DNA of 64,000 nt, from contig NZ_VRTS01000004.1 of the NCBI RefSeq assembly GCF_008017755.1, positions 62,001-126,000 of the forward strand, read 5' to 3'. The position numbers and the translations under genes were made by a program. Below are positions 27,466-38,717 of this stretch, piece by piece (position 1 is the first letter of the stretch; each line of letters starts with the position of its first letter). Under the pieces are notes generated by a model that did no database searches, was not told the origin of the DNA, and was given only the letters and a program-made list of their open reading frames with translations. Origin of the DNA: Alkalisalibacterium limincola. GTDB lineage: Bacteria; Pseudomonadota; Gammaproteobacteria; Xanthomonadales; Xanthomonadaceae.

Positions 27466-29324
27466 AACATCACGTTCACGGCCACCAGCACGATGCCCAG
27501 ATAGACGAAGGTCAGCGGGATGCCGACCTTGAGCAGGTCGAGCGGCCGGTAGCCGGCCGGGCCGGCGATCATCGCCAGGACCGGGTTGGATGCGCTCAGG
27601 AAATTGTTCGAGGCCGACAACGCCACGATGAGTGCGAACACCACCGGGTTGCCACCGACGATCAGCGCGAGGTTGATCGCCATCGGCACCATCACCACGG
27701 TGGCCCCGACGTGGGTGATCACCAGGGCGAACATCGTCGTGAGCAGTCCCACGGCCGCCTCCAGCACCCAGATCGGCACGTCCGTACCGAGTCGGTCCAG
27801 CACCTGGATCGCTATCCAGCCCGCCGTCCCGGTGGAGTCCATGGCCCAGCCCAGCGGGATCAGGCAGGCCATCAGGAAGACGGTCTTCCAGTTGATCGCG
27901 CCGTAGGCCTCGTCCATGTTCAGCACGCCCAGCACCAGCATGCCCACCGCGCCGGTCATCAGTGCCAGCGGCACCGGCAGTTCCGCCGACAGCGCCAGGC
28001 CCAGCGCGACGGCGAACACCGCCAGCGCCACCCACAGCTTGTGCGGGCGCTGCTGCTCCTTCGGGTAGTCGGTGACGACGACGAAGTCGCGGTCCTCCGA
28101 CGCTTGGGCCAGGCTCTGCCAGATCGAGTGGAACACCAGCATGTCGCCGGACTTGATCGGCATGTGGCGGATGTCCTCGCGCCAGATCTCACCGTCGCGG
28201 TTGATCGCCAGCAGGCTCATGCCGTGGCGCTTGCGCAGCTGCAGGTCGGCCTGGGTCTTGCCGATGAAGCGGGAGTTGGGCGGAATCACCGCCTCGGAAA
28301 TGCCGGCCCGGCTCGGGTTGAACAGGTCGGCGAAATTGCGCAACCGTGGCGAGACGCGGAGCAGGTTGTTCTGGGCGTAGTCGTTGATCTCCTCGCGCCG
28401 GCCCATCGCACCGATCACGCTGCCGACCCAGATCATGGCGTCCGCCGGTGCGGCCAGCCGCGACTCGTTGCCGCTCTTGAGTGCGAGGAACAGCGGTGCA
28501 TCGCGCTGGGCCTCCGCCTCGCCGATCGACATGCCCACCAGCGGGCTGTCGGCGGTGACGGTGAGCTCGTAGATCTCCCCGCCGATGCCGTAGGCGTTGG
28601 CGAAGTAGCTCTCGGTGCGTGCCGGAGTGACGCCCTTGTCCTCTCCACCACCCAGCAGTCGCCGGCCGAACAGCCGGAACAGGAGCACGCTGGCCAGCAG
28701 CAGCGCGATGCCGATCGGCAGCGGCGCGAACATCTCGAACCCGGTCAGCGTCGCCACGCCGGAGGGCAGGTTGGAGTTCGCCGACAGCACCAGGTCGTTG
28801 AGCATGATGAGCGGTGAGTTTCCGACCATCGTCAGGCTGCCGCCCATGACGATCGCCACGCCGATCGGCAGCAGCATGCGCGAAAGAGCCACGCCGGTAC
28901 GCGCCGACAGGCGCGAGGCGACCGGCAGGAACAGCGTCGCCACCGAGGGGTTCTGCATGACCGAGGAGACCAGGCCGGCCATGATCGAGGTCATCCAGAT
29001 CAGGCGCTCCTCCATGCCCTTGGACACCCGCAGCAGCCACACCGAAAGGCGGTTGAGAGCCCCGGTGCGGTCCAGGCCGGCCCCGAGGATCATCGTCGCG
29101 ATGATCGAGATGACCGCATTGCCGGCAAAGCCGCCGAACAGCCGCTCGGCCGGCACCAGGCCCAGCAGGCCCAGCGCCACCAGCACGATCAGCGCGGTCA
29201 CGTCCGGGCGCAGCTTCTCGAGCATCAGCATCACCATGGTGAAGCCGACCAGGGCCAACACGAGCATCATGTCGGTGGTCAGGGCCATGCTGCTGCCGGT
29301 GGCCAGGTTGTCCATGGCGTCCAT
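27462..29324 (-). CDS. SLC13-type permease with TrkA_C domains
   Basis: A 620-residue inner-membrane carrier. Two blocks of transmembrane helices (about 20-230 and 405-620) flank a cytoplasmic region with two TrkA_C (RCK_C) modules around residues 240-390 (VTADSPLVGMSIGEAEAQRD and AVIPPNSRFIGKTQADLQLR). The layout matches the SLC13/ArsB-like group annotated as sodium/sulfate or anion symporters. GNSPLIMLNDL and TMFALVITHVGATVVMVP show the duplicated anion-binding signatures. The transported anion is not known; the RCK_C modules suggest nucleotide or ligand control. Confidence 0.85.
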   Translation of the reverse strand: MDAMDNLATGSSMALTTDMMLVLALVGFTMVMLMLEKLRPDVTALIVLVALGLLGLVPAERLFGGFAGNAVISIIATMILGAGLDRTGALNRLSVWLLRVSKGMEERLIWMTSIMAGLVSSVMQNPSVATLFLPVASRLSARTGVALSRMLLPIGVAIVMGGSLTMVGNSPLIMLNDLVLSANSNLPSGVATLTGFEMFAPLPIGIALLLASVLLFRLFGRRLLGGGEDKGVTPARTESYFANAYGIGGEIYELTVTADSPLVGMSIGEAEAQRDAPLFLALKSGNESRLAAPADAMIWVGSVIGAMGRREEINDYAQNNLLRVSPRLRNFADLFNPSRAGISEAVIPPNSRFIGKTQADLQLRKRHGMSLLAINRDGEIWREDIRHMPIKSGDMLVFHSIWQSLAQASEDRDFVVVTDYPKEQQRPHKLWVALAVFAVALGLALSAELPVPLALMTGAVGMLVLGVLNMDEAYGAINWKTVFLMACLIPLGWAMDSTGTAGWIAIQVLDRLGTDVPIWVLEAAVGLLTTMFALVITHVGATVVMVPMAINLALIVGGNPVVFALIVALSASNNFLSASNPVLAMIAGPAGYRPLDLLKVGIPLTFVYLGIVLVAVNVMF

Positions 29325-29372
29325 GGGGCGGGCTTGCGCTATCTCCTGTCGGGTGCTCGGAACTCGAAGGGG

Positions 29373-30116
29373 TCAGGTGCGTTCGTACAAAAGATCCCAC
29401 ACGCCGTGGCCCAGTCGGACACCGCGCTGCTCGAAATGTGTCTGTGGCCGCCACGACGGCCGCTCGGCGGCCGTGCGCGGCCCCAGTGTGTTGCGCAACG
29501 CCGGCTCGGCCTCGAGCACGTCGAACATGTGCTCGGCGTAACCCTCCCAGTCGGTGGCCAGGTGCAGCAGGCCACCCGGCTTCAGGCGGGAGACGACCAG
29601 GCCCACGAACGCCGGCTGGACCAGCCGGCGCTTGTGGTGGCGCTTCTTGTGCCACGGATCGGGGAAGAAGATGCGGACTTCATCCAGCGCCCCCGGGGCG
29701 ATCTCGTCGCGCAGCACCTCGACCGCGTCGTGGCAGTACAGGCGCACGTGCTCGCGGGCGTCGTCGGCCAGCGCATTGAGCAGGCGGCCCACGCCGGGCC
29801 GGTGCACCTCGACGCCGATCAGGTCGCGGTGCGCCTCGTTGCCGGCGGCGAAGCGCAGCGCCTCGCCGTTGCCGAAGCCGATCTCGAGCACGCGCTCGGC
29901 CCGGCGGGCGAACACGGCGTCGAGGTCGCGAACCGTGCCCTGGTAGTCCAGGCCGTAGCGCGACCAGTGCTGGTCGAAGGCACGCTTCTGCGCCGGCGTC
30001 AGCCGGCCCTCGCGCAGCACGAAGCTGCGGACCTGGCGACGACCGGGTTCACCGGTGAAGGGCCGGCGCTGGGCATCGGCGGGCGTCGGGGGCGTGGGCG
30101 GCTGTTTTTCGGACAT
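29373..30116 (-). CDS. trmB: tRNA (guanine-N7)-methyltransferase
   Basis: A 247-residue enzyme that methylates G46 of tRNA to m7G using S-adenosylmethionine. It has the cofactor loop [24 protein letters not shown], and the invariant [15 protein letters not shown] that contacts the tRNA. The extended proline-rich N-terminus is variable in the family. It lies 13 bases after thiG on the same strand, a thiS-thiG-trmB order also found in other gammaproteobacteria. Confidence 0.95.
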   Translation of the reverse strand: MSEKQPPTPPTPADAQRRPFTGEPGRRQVRSFVLREGRLTPAQKRAFDQHWSRYGLDYQGTVRDLDAVFARRAERVLEIGFGNGEALRFAAGNEAHRDLIGVEVHRPGVGRLLNALADDAREHVRLYCHDAVEVLRDEIAPGALDEVRIFFPDPWHKKRHHKRRLVQPAFVGLVVSRLKPGGLLHLATDWEGYAEHMFDVLEAEPALRNTLGPRTAAERPSWRPQTHFEQRGVRLGHGVWDLLYERT

Positions 30117-30129
30117 CCCTGTCCCGCCC

Positions 30130-30924
30130 TCAGAGGAACAGGCCGTCGAGCGGTGAGGATGCGGAGGCGTTGCGCTTCTTCGGGATCCGGCCGGCCAGGA
30201 AGGCTTCGCGCCCGGCCTCGACCGCCTTGCGCATCGCGCTGGCCATCAGCACCGGATCCTTCGCGCCGGCGATCGCGGTGTTCATCAGCACGCCGTCGCA
30301 GCCCAGCTCCATCGCGATGGCGGCATCCGAGGCGGTACCGACTCCGGCGTCCACGAGGATCGGAACCTTGGCGTTGTCGATGATCTCGAGCAGGTTCCAT
30401 TTGTTCTGGATGCCCAGGCCCGAGCCGATCGGGGCGGCCAGCGGCATCACCGCCACGCAGCCGATGAGCTCCAGCTGGCGGGCGACGATCGGGTCGTCGG
30501 AGGTGTAGACCATCACATCGAAGCCGTCGGCCACCAGTCGCTCCGCGGCGGCCAGGGTCTGGACCACGTCCGGGAAGAGTGTCCTGGGGTCGCCGAGCAC
30601 CTCCAGCTTGACCAGCTTGTGGCCGTCCAGGAGTTCGCGGGCCAGCTGGCAGGTCCGCACCGCATCATCGGCGGTGTAGCAGCCGGCGGTGTTGGGCAGC
30701 AGCGTGAACTCTTGCGGGGGCAGGGCGTCGAGCAGGTTGGGCTCGTCGGGATCCTGGCCGATATTGCTGCGGCGGATCGCCACGGTGACGATCTGCGCGC
30801 CGGCGGCCAGCGTGGCGCGTCGGGTCTCGTCGAAATCCTTGAACTTGCCGGTGCCGGTGAGCAGTCGCGAGCGGTAGGTCTTGCCTGCGATGACGAGGGG
30901 ATCGGAAGGCTGGGAGCTGTTCAT
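30130..30924 (-). CDS. thiG: Thiazole synthase
   Basis: A 264-residue TIM-barrel enzyme that builds the thiazole phosphate of thiamine from deoxyxylulose phosphate, dehydroglycine and ThiS thiocarboxylate. It contains the Schiff-base lysine in [27 protein letters not shown], and the phosphate-binding [23 protein letters not shown] ThiS gene is encoded just upstream on the same strand, 95 bases away. The dehydroglycine-forming enzyme (ThiO or ThiH) is not in the window. Confidence 0.97.
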   Translation of the reverse strand: MNSSQPSDPLVIAGKTYRSRLLTGTGKFKDFDETRRATLAAGAQIVTVAIRRSNIGQDPDEPNLLDALPPQEFTLLPNTAGCYTADDAVRTCQLARELLDGHKLVKLEVLGDPRTLFPDVVQTLAAAERLVADGFDVMVYTSDDPIVARQLELIGCVAVMPLAAPIGSGLGIQNKWNLLEIIDNAKVPILVDAGVGTASDAAIAMELGCDGVLMNTAIAGAKDPVLMASAMRKAVEAGREAFLAGRIPKKRNASASSPLDGLFL

Positions 30925-31019
30925 GTCGGGAATCGTGCGAAATCCCGTTCATGGTACCAGTGCAGCACGGCACCGTGGTCGCTGGTCCAGCGTCCGGCAC
31001 CGACGCGTTCGGGGTTCGC

Positions 31020-31220
31020 TCAGCCGCCGCCCAGCGCGTGCACGACCTCGACCCGGTCGCCCTCGGCCAACAGGTGCTCGCCATGACGGCTCCGCGGGAC
31101 GACCTCGCGATTGACCTCCACCGCCACGCGGCGTTGCCCCAGCCCGGCGCGCTCGAGCAGTTGTTCGATACTGCACGAGTCGGGGATCTGCGTGGGTTCG
31201 CCGTTGAGCTGGATCTGCAT
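31020..31220 (-). CDS. thiS: Sulfur carrier protein
   Basis: A 66-residue ubiquitin-fold protein that carries sulfur as a C-terminal thiocarboxylate for thiazole formation. It ends in the required Gly-Gly (HALGGG) and has the typical MQIQLNGEP start, with [14 protein letters not shown] at mid-length. First gene of the thiS-thiG-trmB group; the tRNA-Gly gene reads away from it. Confidence 0.94.
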   Translation of the reverse strand: MQIQLNGEPTQIPDSCSIEQLLERAGLGQRRVAVEVNREVVPRSRHGEHLLAEGDRVEVVHALGGG

Positions 31221-31252
31221 GCGGGGTCACTTAGAGTGCGGCGCGGCTGCGA

Positions 31253-31282
31253 TTGCGCCGGTGCTCGGGCGCTGGGCATAAT
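31253..31282 (+). promoter_or_regulatory. Probable promoter of tRNA-Gly
   Basis: TTGCGC (31253-31258) and CATAAT (31277-31282) are 18 bases apart. The -10 lies nine bases before the mature tRNA, a spacing normal for a stable-RNA promoter. Confidence 0.45.
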
Positions 31283-31291
31283 CGCCGCATT

Positions 31292-31365
31292 GCGGGTGTC
31301 GTCTAATGGTAAGACAACAGCTTCCCAAGCTGTGAACGTGGGTTCGATTCCCATCACCCGCTCCA
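31292..31365 (+). tRNA. tRNA-Gly (anticodon CCC)
   Basis: A complete cloverleaf can be folded by eye. The acceptor stem is GCGGGTG/CACCCGC, the anticodon stem ACAGC/GCTGT encloses the loop TTCCCAA with anticodon CCC at 31324-31326, the T arm is GTGGG-TTCGATT-CCCAT, the discriminator base is T, and CCA (31363-31365) is encoded. It reads GGG codons. No integrase or duplicated 3' end is found downstream, so it does not look like an occupied phage site. Confidence 0.95.
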
Positions 31366-31437
31366 CCCTTCCCGGCGGCCCACTGGCCGCCGTCTCGTTT
31401 CCCCTCATGCCGGCAACCGCCGCGCAGGGATGGTCGC

Positions 31438-31902
31438 ATGCAGGACGAAGACGAAACCCGCCGGGTGGTGCTCGGGTGGCGGGAGTGGGTGTCGCTGCCG
31501 GAGCTGGGCATCGACGCGATCCGCGCGAAGGTCGACACCGGCGCGCGCTCCTCCGCCTTGCACGTGGACTCGATGGAGCTGTTCGATCGCGATGGGTCGG
31601 ACTGGGTGCGCTTCAGCATCCATCCCGGCGATGAATGCCCCGAGGTCACCGCCCAGGCCCCGGTGATCGACCGCCGGCGCGTCACGGACTCCGGAGGCCA
31701 TGCGACGGTGCGTGTGTTCATCGCCACCACGCTGGCCCTGGCTGGCCGCCGCCACCGTATTGAAATCAACCTGACCAACCGCCGCAATATGCTGTTTCCG
31801 ATGCTGCTGGGGCGCACTGCCCTGGAAGGCGCGTTCATCGTCGATGCTTCGCAGTCCTTCACCAGCCACCAGCCCGGCCCTCCCGATGGAGCTTTGAAAT
31901 GA
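31438..31902 (+). CDS. rimB: RimB-type retropepsin-like (ATP-dependent zinc) protease domain protein
   Basis: A 154-residue protein of Pfam Zn_protease (DUF785). The key feature is the aspartic-protease-like [14 protein letters not shown] (Asp-Thr-Gly, about residue 36), followed by the [14 protein letters not shown] stretch that mirrors the second half of retropepsins. In Pseudomonas such a gene (rimB) acts with rimK in modification of ribosomal protein S6. Here its stop overlaps the rimK start (ATGA), fitting the same pairing. Despite the family name, no zinc motif is visible. Confidence 0.83.
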   Translation: MQDEDETRRVVLGWREWVSLPELGIDAIRAKVDTGARSSALHVDSMELFDRDGSDWVRFSIHPGDECPEVTAQAPVIDRRRVTDSGGHATVRVFIATTLALAGRRHRIEINLTNRRNMLFPMLLGRTALEGAFIVDASQSFTSHQPGPPDGALK

Positions 31903-32828
31903 AGTTGGCGATCCTCTCGCGCAACACCGCCCTGTACTCCACCCAGCGCCTGGTCGACGCTGCGCGCGAGCGCGGTCACAGCGTGCGCGTGCTCGATCCG
32001 TTGCGCTGCTACCTGCGCATCGCCCCGAATGCGTTCGAGATGCACTACAAGGGCCGGGTGCTCAGCGGGCTGGATGCGGTGATCCCGCGCATCGGCACGT
32101 CGGTCACGTTCTATGGCACGGCCGTGCTGCGCCAGCTGGAAATGATGGATTGCTTCACCCCGAACCCGTCCGACGCGATCCTGCGCTCGCGTGACAAGCT
32201 GCGGGCCCACCAGATGCTGGCCGCACAGGGCCTCGGCCTGCCGACCACCGTGGTCGGCGACAACCCGGACGACACCGACGACCTGATGACGATGCTGGGC
32301 AAGGCCCCGCACGTCATCAAGCTCAACGAGGGCACCCAGGGCAACGGCGTGATCCTGGCCGAGAGTGCCTCGGCCTCGCGCAGCGTCATCGAAGCCTTCC
32401 GCGGGCTGTACGCGAACTTCCTGGTGCAGGAGTTCATCGGCGAGGCCAAGGGCGCCGACCTGCGCTGCTTCGTGGTTGGGGGCAAGGTGGTGGCGGCGAT
32501 GCGCCGCAAGGCGAAGAAGGGCGAGTTCCGCTCCAACCTGCACCGGGGCGGCACGGCCGCGGCAGTGAGTCTCACGAAGGCTGAGACGGAAACGGCGATC
32601 CGGGCGGCCAAGGTCATGGGGCTCAACGTGGCCGGTGTCGACCTGTTGCGTTCGCGTCGCGGCCCGCTGGTGCTGGAGGTGAATTCCTCGCCCGGGCTCG
32701 AGGGCATCGAGGGTGCGACCGGCCTGGACGTGGCCGGGGCGATCGTCGATTACGTGGCCTACCGTCACGCCCGGCGCAAGCGTGCCCAGGCCAACAGCCC
32801 CGTTAACAAAAGGGTGAAGCCGGCTTAA
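31899..32828 (+). CDS. rimK: RimK family L-glutamate ligase (ribosomal protein S6 modification)
   Basis: A 309-residue ATP-grasp enzyme that adds glutamates to the C-terminus of ribosomal protein S6. It begins [18 protein letters not shown] like E. coli RimK. ATP-grasp elements follow: [56 protein letters not shown] and the Mg ligands in [15 protein letters not shown]. The C-terminus is a short basic tail. It overlaps rimB by 4 bases. Effects on translation and proteome in other bacteria are known, but nothing here shows the regulation. Confidence 0.94.
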   Translation: MKLAILSRNTALYSTQRLVDAARERGHSVRVLDPLRCYLRIAPNAFEMHYKGRVLSGLDAVIPRIGTSVTFYGTAVLRQLEMMDCFTPNPSDAILRSRDKLRAHQMLAAQGLGLPTTVVGDNPDDTDDLMTMLGKAPHVIKLNEGTQGNGVILAESASASRSVIEAFRGLYANFLVQEFIGEAKGADLRCFVVGGKVVAAMRRKAKKGEFRSNLHRGGTAAAVSLTKAETETAIRAAKVMGLNVAGVDLLRSRRGPLVLEVNSSPGLEGIEGATGLDVAGAIVDYVAYRHARRKRAQANSPVNKRVKPA

Positions 32829-32935
32829 CAGGCATTTAATTCCCCCGGGTCTAGATTAGGCAGCCTGTCCTCTAGTCCAAGCCTCCTCGTCAAGAGCCCG
32901 GCTCGGCCCAGAAGGCGGATCGGGGCAGTAGCTTT

Positions 32936-32977
32936 GGCCCAGGTCAGGCGTCGGAATGCGTCTGCCTGGGCCTTTTT
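32936..32977 (+). terminator. Strong intrinsic terminator upstream of two-component genes
   Basis: An 8-bp stem GGCCCAGG/CCTGGGCC, a one-base bulge and a further 6-bp stem (CAGGCG with CGTCTG, one G-U pair) close an 8-base loop, followed by TTTTT. It lies 108 bases past rimK and about 85 before the regulator gene. Because it is distant from rimK, it could also act as an attenuator if the regulator promoter lies further upstream. Confidence 0.85.
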
Positions 32978-33061
32978 CTGTGCCAGAATCAGCCAAGCTT
33001 CGACGGACCAACCATGCCGGGCCAGGCGCCTGCCGGCCAGCATCCAGCCAAAGGAGTGTCC

Positions 33062-33748
33062 ATGCGCATCCTCGTGATTGAGGACAACCGCGATATCGCC
33101 GCCAACCTGGGCGATTACCTTGAAGACCGTGGGCATACCATCGACTTCGCCGCGGACGGCGTGACCGGCCTGCACCTGGCCGTGGTCAACGATTTCGACG
33201 CCATCGTGCTCGACCTCAACCTGCCCGGCATGGACGGACTGGAGGTCTGCCGCAAGCTGCGCGAGGAAGCGCGCAAGCAGACCCCGGTGCTGATGCTGAC
33301 CGCGCGCGACACGCTCGACCAGAAGCTGGAAGGCTTCGAGTCCGGCGCCGACGACTACCTGATCAAGCCCTTCGCGCTGCAGGAGGTCGAGGCCCGGCTC
33401 AACGTGCTTTCGCGCCGCGGCAAGGCGTCCAAGCCGCGGGTGCTCGAGGTGGCCGACCTGGAGTACAACCTCGACACGCTCGAGGTGCGGCGCCAGGGCA
33501 AGCTCCTTCAGCTCAACCCGACCGCGCTCAAGATCCTGCAGTCGCTGATGGAGTCCTCGCCCTCGGTGGTGACCCGGCAGGAGCTCGAAACCCGCGTCTG
33601 GGGCGAGGAACTGCCGGATTCCGACAGCCTGCGCGTGCACATCCACGGCCTGCGTGCGGCCGTCGACAAGCCGTTCCCCACGCCACTGATCCAGACCCGC
33701 CACGGCATCGGATACCGGATCGCCGATCCAGATGCAGTTCAGGCGTAG
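33062..33748 (+). CDS. OmpR/PhoP-family response regulator
   Basis: A 228-residue two-domain regulator. In the receiver domain, acidic residues are in MRILVIEDNRD, the phosphorylated Asp is in AIVLDLNLPGMDGLEV (about residue 51), and the conserved Lys is in DYLIKPFAL. The OmpR-type winged helix has LNPTALKILQSLMESSPSVVTRQEL and ends with RGIGYR-like HGIGYRIADP. AAAGGAG precedes the ATG. Its end overlaps the histidine kinase start by 17 bases, so the two are translated together. Target genes are not apparent. Confidence 0.95.
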   Translation: MRILVIEDNRDIAANLGDYLEDRGHTIDFAADGVTGLHLAVVNDFDAIVLDLNLPGMDGLEVCRKLREEARKQTPVLMLTARDTLDQKLEGFESGADDYLIKPFALQEVEARLNVLSRRGKASKPRVLEVADLEYNLDTLEVRRQGKLLQLNPTALKILQSLMESSPSVVTRQELETRVWGEELPDSDSLRVHIHGLRAAVDKPFPTPLIQTRHGIGYRIADPDAVQA

Positions 33749-35018
33749 GCTTCGCAGCCGCATCATCCTGTCCTTCCTGCTGCTCGGCACCGGGCTGACG
33801 GGGCTGTTCGCGATTTCCACGCTGTACCTGCGCGACTGGCTGGAAAACCAGCTGATCGGCGAGGCGCTCACGCAGAACCTCGAGGACTATGCCGAGTCGT
33901 TCTACCTCGATCCGGAGCTCGTCGGGGCGCCGTTCGAAAAGATCCAGGGCTTCCTGTACAGCCAGCGCCGCTTCGCCAACGTGCCGATGGAATGGCGCGA
34001 CCTGCCCGATGGCGTGCACGAGCTGGTCGAGCGTGACGGCGAGGGCGGGCAGCGCGTTTACAAGCTGGCGGTGCGCAAGGACCCGGAGTACTGGTTCTTC
34101 CTGAAGTACGACACCACCCAGGAGCAACGCACCCAGCATCTGCTGGCGATCGCGCTGCCGGCGGCCGTGCTGCTGTTCGCCGTGCTCTCCTTCGTTCTGG
34201 GGGTCTGGGCTTCCTCGCGCGTGATCAGCCCGGTGCGCGACCTCGCCCGGCGCCTGCGCAGCCTGCAGGAAACCGACCGGCCGACGAAGCTGGCACCGGC
34301 ATTCGCCGACGACGAGGTGGGCGAGCTGGCCACGGCGCTGGACGAATATGCCGAAAGGCTGACGGAAGTGGTCCAGCGAGACCGCGAGTTCAACGCCGAT
34401 GTCAGCCATGAACTGCGCACGCCGCTGGCGGTGATCCGCGGTGCCACGGAACTGATCCAGACCACGCCGGACCTCTCGGAGAAGATGCAGCTGCGCCTGG
34501 AGCGCATCTCGCGCGCCGAGCAGCAGTGCACGCACCTGATCACCGCGCTGTTGATGCTTTCGCGCTCCGAACGCGGCAGCGGCACGACCGACGTGCGCCA
34601 GCTGGCCGAGCAACTGGCCGAGGCAAACCGCATCCAAATGGGCGGCAAGCCGGTCGAGGTGGTGGTGGAGGGTGAGGAAAGCGCGCTGGTCGAGGCGCCC
34701 GAGGCGGTGCTGTCGGTGGCGCTGGGCAACCTCATCGGCAACGCGTGCAAGTACACCACCGAGGGCGAGGTGCGGATTCGCGTCGAGCCGCATCGCGTGA
34801 TCATCGACGACACCGGCCCGGGCATCAGTGCCGAGGACGCCGAGCGCCTGTTCGAGCGGGGCTATCGCGGTTCGGCGGCCGGTGCGACCAAGGGCGGCGG
34901 CATCGGCCTGGCGATCGTCAGGCGGTTGTGCGACCTGCACCGATGGCAGGTCAAGCTGGTGCCGCGCGATCCACACGGTGCCACTGCCGTGCTCGACTTC
35001 CGGCCACCGCGCATCTGA
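33732..35018 (+). CDS. Sensor histidine kinase
   Basis: A 428-residue kinase with two transmembrane helices (about 12-32 and 137-160) around a periplasmic domain of about 105 residues, then a HAMP linker. The phosphoacceptor His is in FNADVSHELRTPLAVIRG, with N-box NLIGNACKYT, G1 box DDTGPGIS, and GGGIGLAIVRRLCDLH. It pairs with the regulator encoded just before it. The periplasmic sensor region (FYLDPELVGAPFEKIQGFLY) resembles no ligand-binding domain I know, so the signal is unknown. Confidence 0.94.
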   Translation: MQFRRRLRSRIILSFLLLGTGLTGLFAISTLYLRDWLENQLIGEALTQNLEDYAESFYLDPELVGAPFEKIQGFLYSQRRFANVPMEWRDLPDGVHELVERDGEGGQRVYKLAVRKDPEYWFFLKYDTTQEQRTQHLLAIALPAAVLLFAVLSFVLGVWASSRVISPVRDLARRLRSLQETDRPTKLAPAFADDEVGELATALDEYAERLTEVVQRDREFNADVSHELRTPLAVIRGATELIQTTPDLSEKMQLRLERISRAEQQCTHLITALLMLSRSERGSGTTDVRQLAEQLAEANRIQMGGKPVEVVVEGEESALVEAPEAVLSVALGNLIGNACKYTTEGEVRIRVEPHRVIIDDTGPGISAEDAERLFERGYRGSAAGATKGGGIGLAIVRRLCDLHRWQVKLVPRDPHGATAVLDFRPPRI

Positions 35019-35043
35019 AAGCGGCGGTCAGGCGGGGCCCGTG

Positions 35044-35642
35044 CTAGTAGTGGATCCACCAGCAACCCATGTGGCGGGTCATCGCAAAGTGAGTGGTTTC
35101 TGGCGGGTAGCCCTCGAAGCCGGTCGGGCCATGGTCCACGCGCAGGCCGCGCGCAGGCGCGGGCAGGCCGCCGTGCTGGCGACCGTCATCGGCGTCGCGG
35201 GCCCGCGCCCGGACCGGGTTCGACCTCCACCGCATAGACGCCCTTGGCTGCGGTCCTCGCAAGCGAGCCCATGATCGATTCGGCCCCGCGGCTGGAAGCG
35301 CCAGGCCAGTGGTAGAGCGAGGCCAGCTGGTTCACGTCGCGCGACTCAAGTGCGACCCGCAGGCGCATCGCCAGGTCCGCCGGGTCGGCCGCGCAGCCGG
35401 TCAGCGGGTTCGGGAGGCCGCCGGTGACCAGGCCCCGGGCGCCCGACCACCGTGCCCCCGGCGGGGGCATCGTCGCCGGCAACGGCGCCTGTCCGGGGCA
35501 TGTCGCGCGCACCGTGCTGGCTGCAGGGCCGGTCGGTGAACACCGTGTTCCCCGACGCGTCCAGGCAACGGTTGATCGAATTCGCCGCCAGGGAGGTCGC
35601 TGGCAGGCTCAGGCACACGATCAGGGCAATGGCGGGGCGCAT
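35044..35642 (-). CDS. DUF4124-domain exported protein (two frameshifts)
   Basis: The corrected 198-residue protein has a signal peptide (MRPAIALIVCLSLPATSLAA), then the DUF4124 pattern INRCLDASGNTVFTDRPCS with its two cysteines. A variable region with RLRVALESRDVNQLASLYHWPG follows, and then a C-terminus ending FAMTRHMGCWWIHY. The frame changes twice, near 35462 (a run of five C beside five G) and near 35223. Removing one base at each joins the three parts. DUF4124 proteins are common in the periplasm of xanthomonads and their function is not known. Confidence 0.72.
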
Positions 35643-35676
35643 TCCACAAGGCTACTCCCTGCCGGGCCGCACTGAG

Positions 35677-36495
35677 TCACAGGCGCGTCAATACCGCTTC
35701 GGTCGGTCTGGATAGATTCAGCGTGTAGAAGTGCAGTTCCGGCGCTCCGCCGTCGAGCAGCCGGCGGCACAGCGCCGCCACCGCATCGGAAGCCAGCTCC
35801 CTGGCCGCGTCGCGGTCGTCGCCGTGGGCCTGCAGGCGCTTGGCCAGCCAGCGCGGGATTTCGGCACCACACTGCTCCGAGAACCGCCTGAGCTGGCTGA
35901 AATTGGCGATGGGCATGATGCCGGGGATGATCGGAACCTCCACGCCCAGCGCCCGCGCCTCGTCGACGAATCGGAAGTAGGCATCGGCGTTGTAGAAATA
36001 CTGGGTGATCGCACCGTCGGCGCCGGCGTCGACCTTGGCCTTGAAGTGGCGCAGGTCGGCCAGCGCGTCGTCGGCCTGGGGATGGGTTTCCGGATAGCAC
36101 GCCACCTCGACGTGGAAATGGTCGCCGTGTTCGGCGCGGATGAAGGCCACCAGATCGCTCGCATAACGGAAGTCGCCGGCGCGCGCCATTCCCGACGGCA
36201 TGTCGCCGCGCAGTGCGACGATGCGCCGACAGCCCTGCTGGCGGTATTCGTTGAGCAGTTGCGCGATCTCCGCGCGCGACCCACCCATGCAGCTCAGGTG
36301 CGGCGCCGCTTCCAGGCCATGCTCCTGCTTGAGCCGGCGCACGGTTTCCGGCGTATAGCTCAGTGTCGAGCCTCCGGCACCGAAGGTCACGGAAACGAAC
36401 TCGGGACGATGGGCGGCCAGGCGCTTGGCGCTTCGCGCCAGCTGGGCGTGCTGGTCGGGCGTCTTGGGTGGGAAGAACTCGAACGAGACACGCAT
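35677..36495 (-). CDS. metF: 5,10-methylenetetrahydrofolate reductase
   Basis: A 272-residue FAD enzyme reducing methylene-THF to methyl-THF, the methyl donor for methionine. The family opening SFEFFPPKTPDQHAQL, SVTFGAGGST, the flavin-contact regions HLSCMGGSRAEIAQLL and ALRGDMPSG, DAGADGAITQYFYNADAYFRF and IPGIMPIANF are all present. Single gene; the leader carries two symmetric elements that may be operator sites. Confidence 0.96.
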   Translation of the reverse strand: MRVSFEFFPPKTPDQHAQLARSAKRLAAHRPEFVSVTFGAGGSTLSYTPETVRRLKQEHGLEAAPHLSCMGGSRAEIAQLLNEYRQQGCRRIVALRGDMPSGMARAGDFRYASDLVAFIRAEHGDHFHVEVACYPETHPQADDALADLRHFKAKVDAGADGAITQYFYNADAYFRFVDEARALGVEVPIIPGIMPIANFSQLRRFSEQCGAEIPRWLAKRLQAHGDDRDAARELASDAVAALCRRLLDGGAPELHFYTLNLSRPTEAVLTRL

Positions 36496-36534
36496 CGGCG
36501 GGCGACCCTATTTGGCTTGGGACAGTTAAACATA

Positions 36535-36569
36535 TCTCTTTGTCCGGATGAAGAGAAATAGACTCCGGA
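36535..36569 (-). promoter_or_regulatory. Symmetric elements upstream of metF
   Basis: TCTCTT-N10-AAGAGA (36535-36556) forms an inverted repeat, and the palindrome TCCGGA occurs at 36543-36548 and again at 36564-36569, 21 bases or two helical turns apart. They lie 40-75 bases upstream of the metF ATG. No MetJ box or S-adenosylhomocysteine riboswitch pattern is seen. A protein operator is inferred. Confidence 0.4.
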
Positions 36570-36731
36570 ATAAAAGCGCGTAAAAACCGATGCTTGCATG
36601 GAGGTCGAGTCGGATTTCACGGAGCGGTGTCAGAAAGGTGGGGTGCTCTCCCCGCTCGAGGTTTTGCTCGCAGCCGGCAGCGTGCACATCGCCGCCGGCT
36701 GAACGCCACCGGCGCCGAGCCCGGGGCGGGC

Positions 36732-36740
36732 TGCTACAAT
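36732..36740 (+). promoter_or_regulatory. Extended -10 promoter of abcF, near-leaderless
   Basis: TGC followed by TACAAT is an extended -10 element. The ATG is only 11 bases after it, so transcription would begin about 4 bases before the start codon and leave no room for a ribosome-binding site. Confidence 0.45.
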
Positions 36741-36750
36741 CCCGCCCCTA

Positions 36751-38669
<1,919 letters not shown>

Positions 38670-38717
38670 ACCAGGCTGCGGGACGGCCAATCCGGGCGCC
38701 CGATCACGCCAACGCGC

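Noticed and set aside
31292-31365. tRNA gene as attachment site of a genomic island
   Set aside because: No integrase gene, no direct repeat of the tRNA 3' end and no change in base composition on either side.
36500-36600. SAM or SAH riboswitch upstream of metF
   Set aside because: The leader lacks the conserved cores and stems of these riboswitches; it is short and AT-rich, with operator-like symmetry instead.
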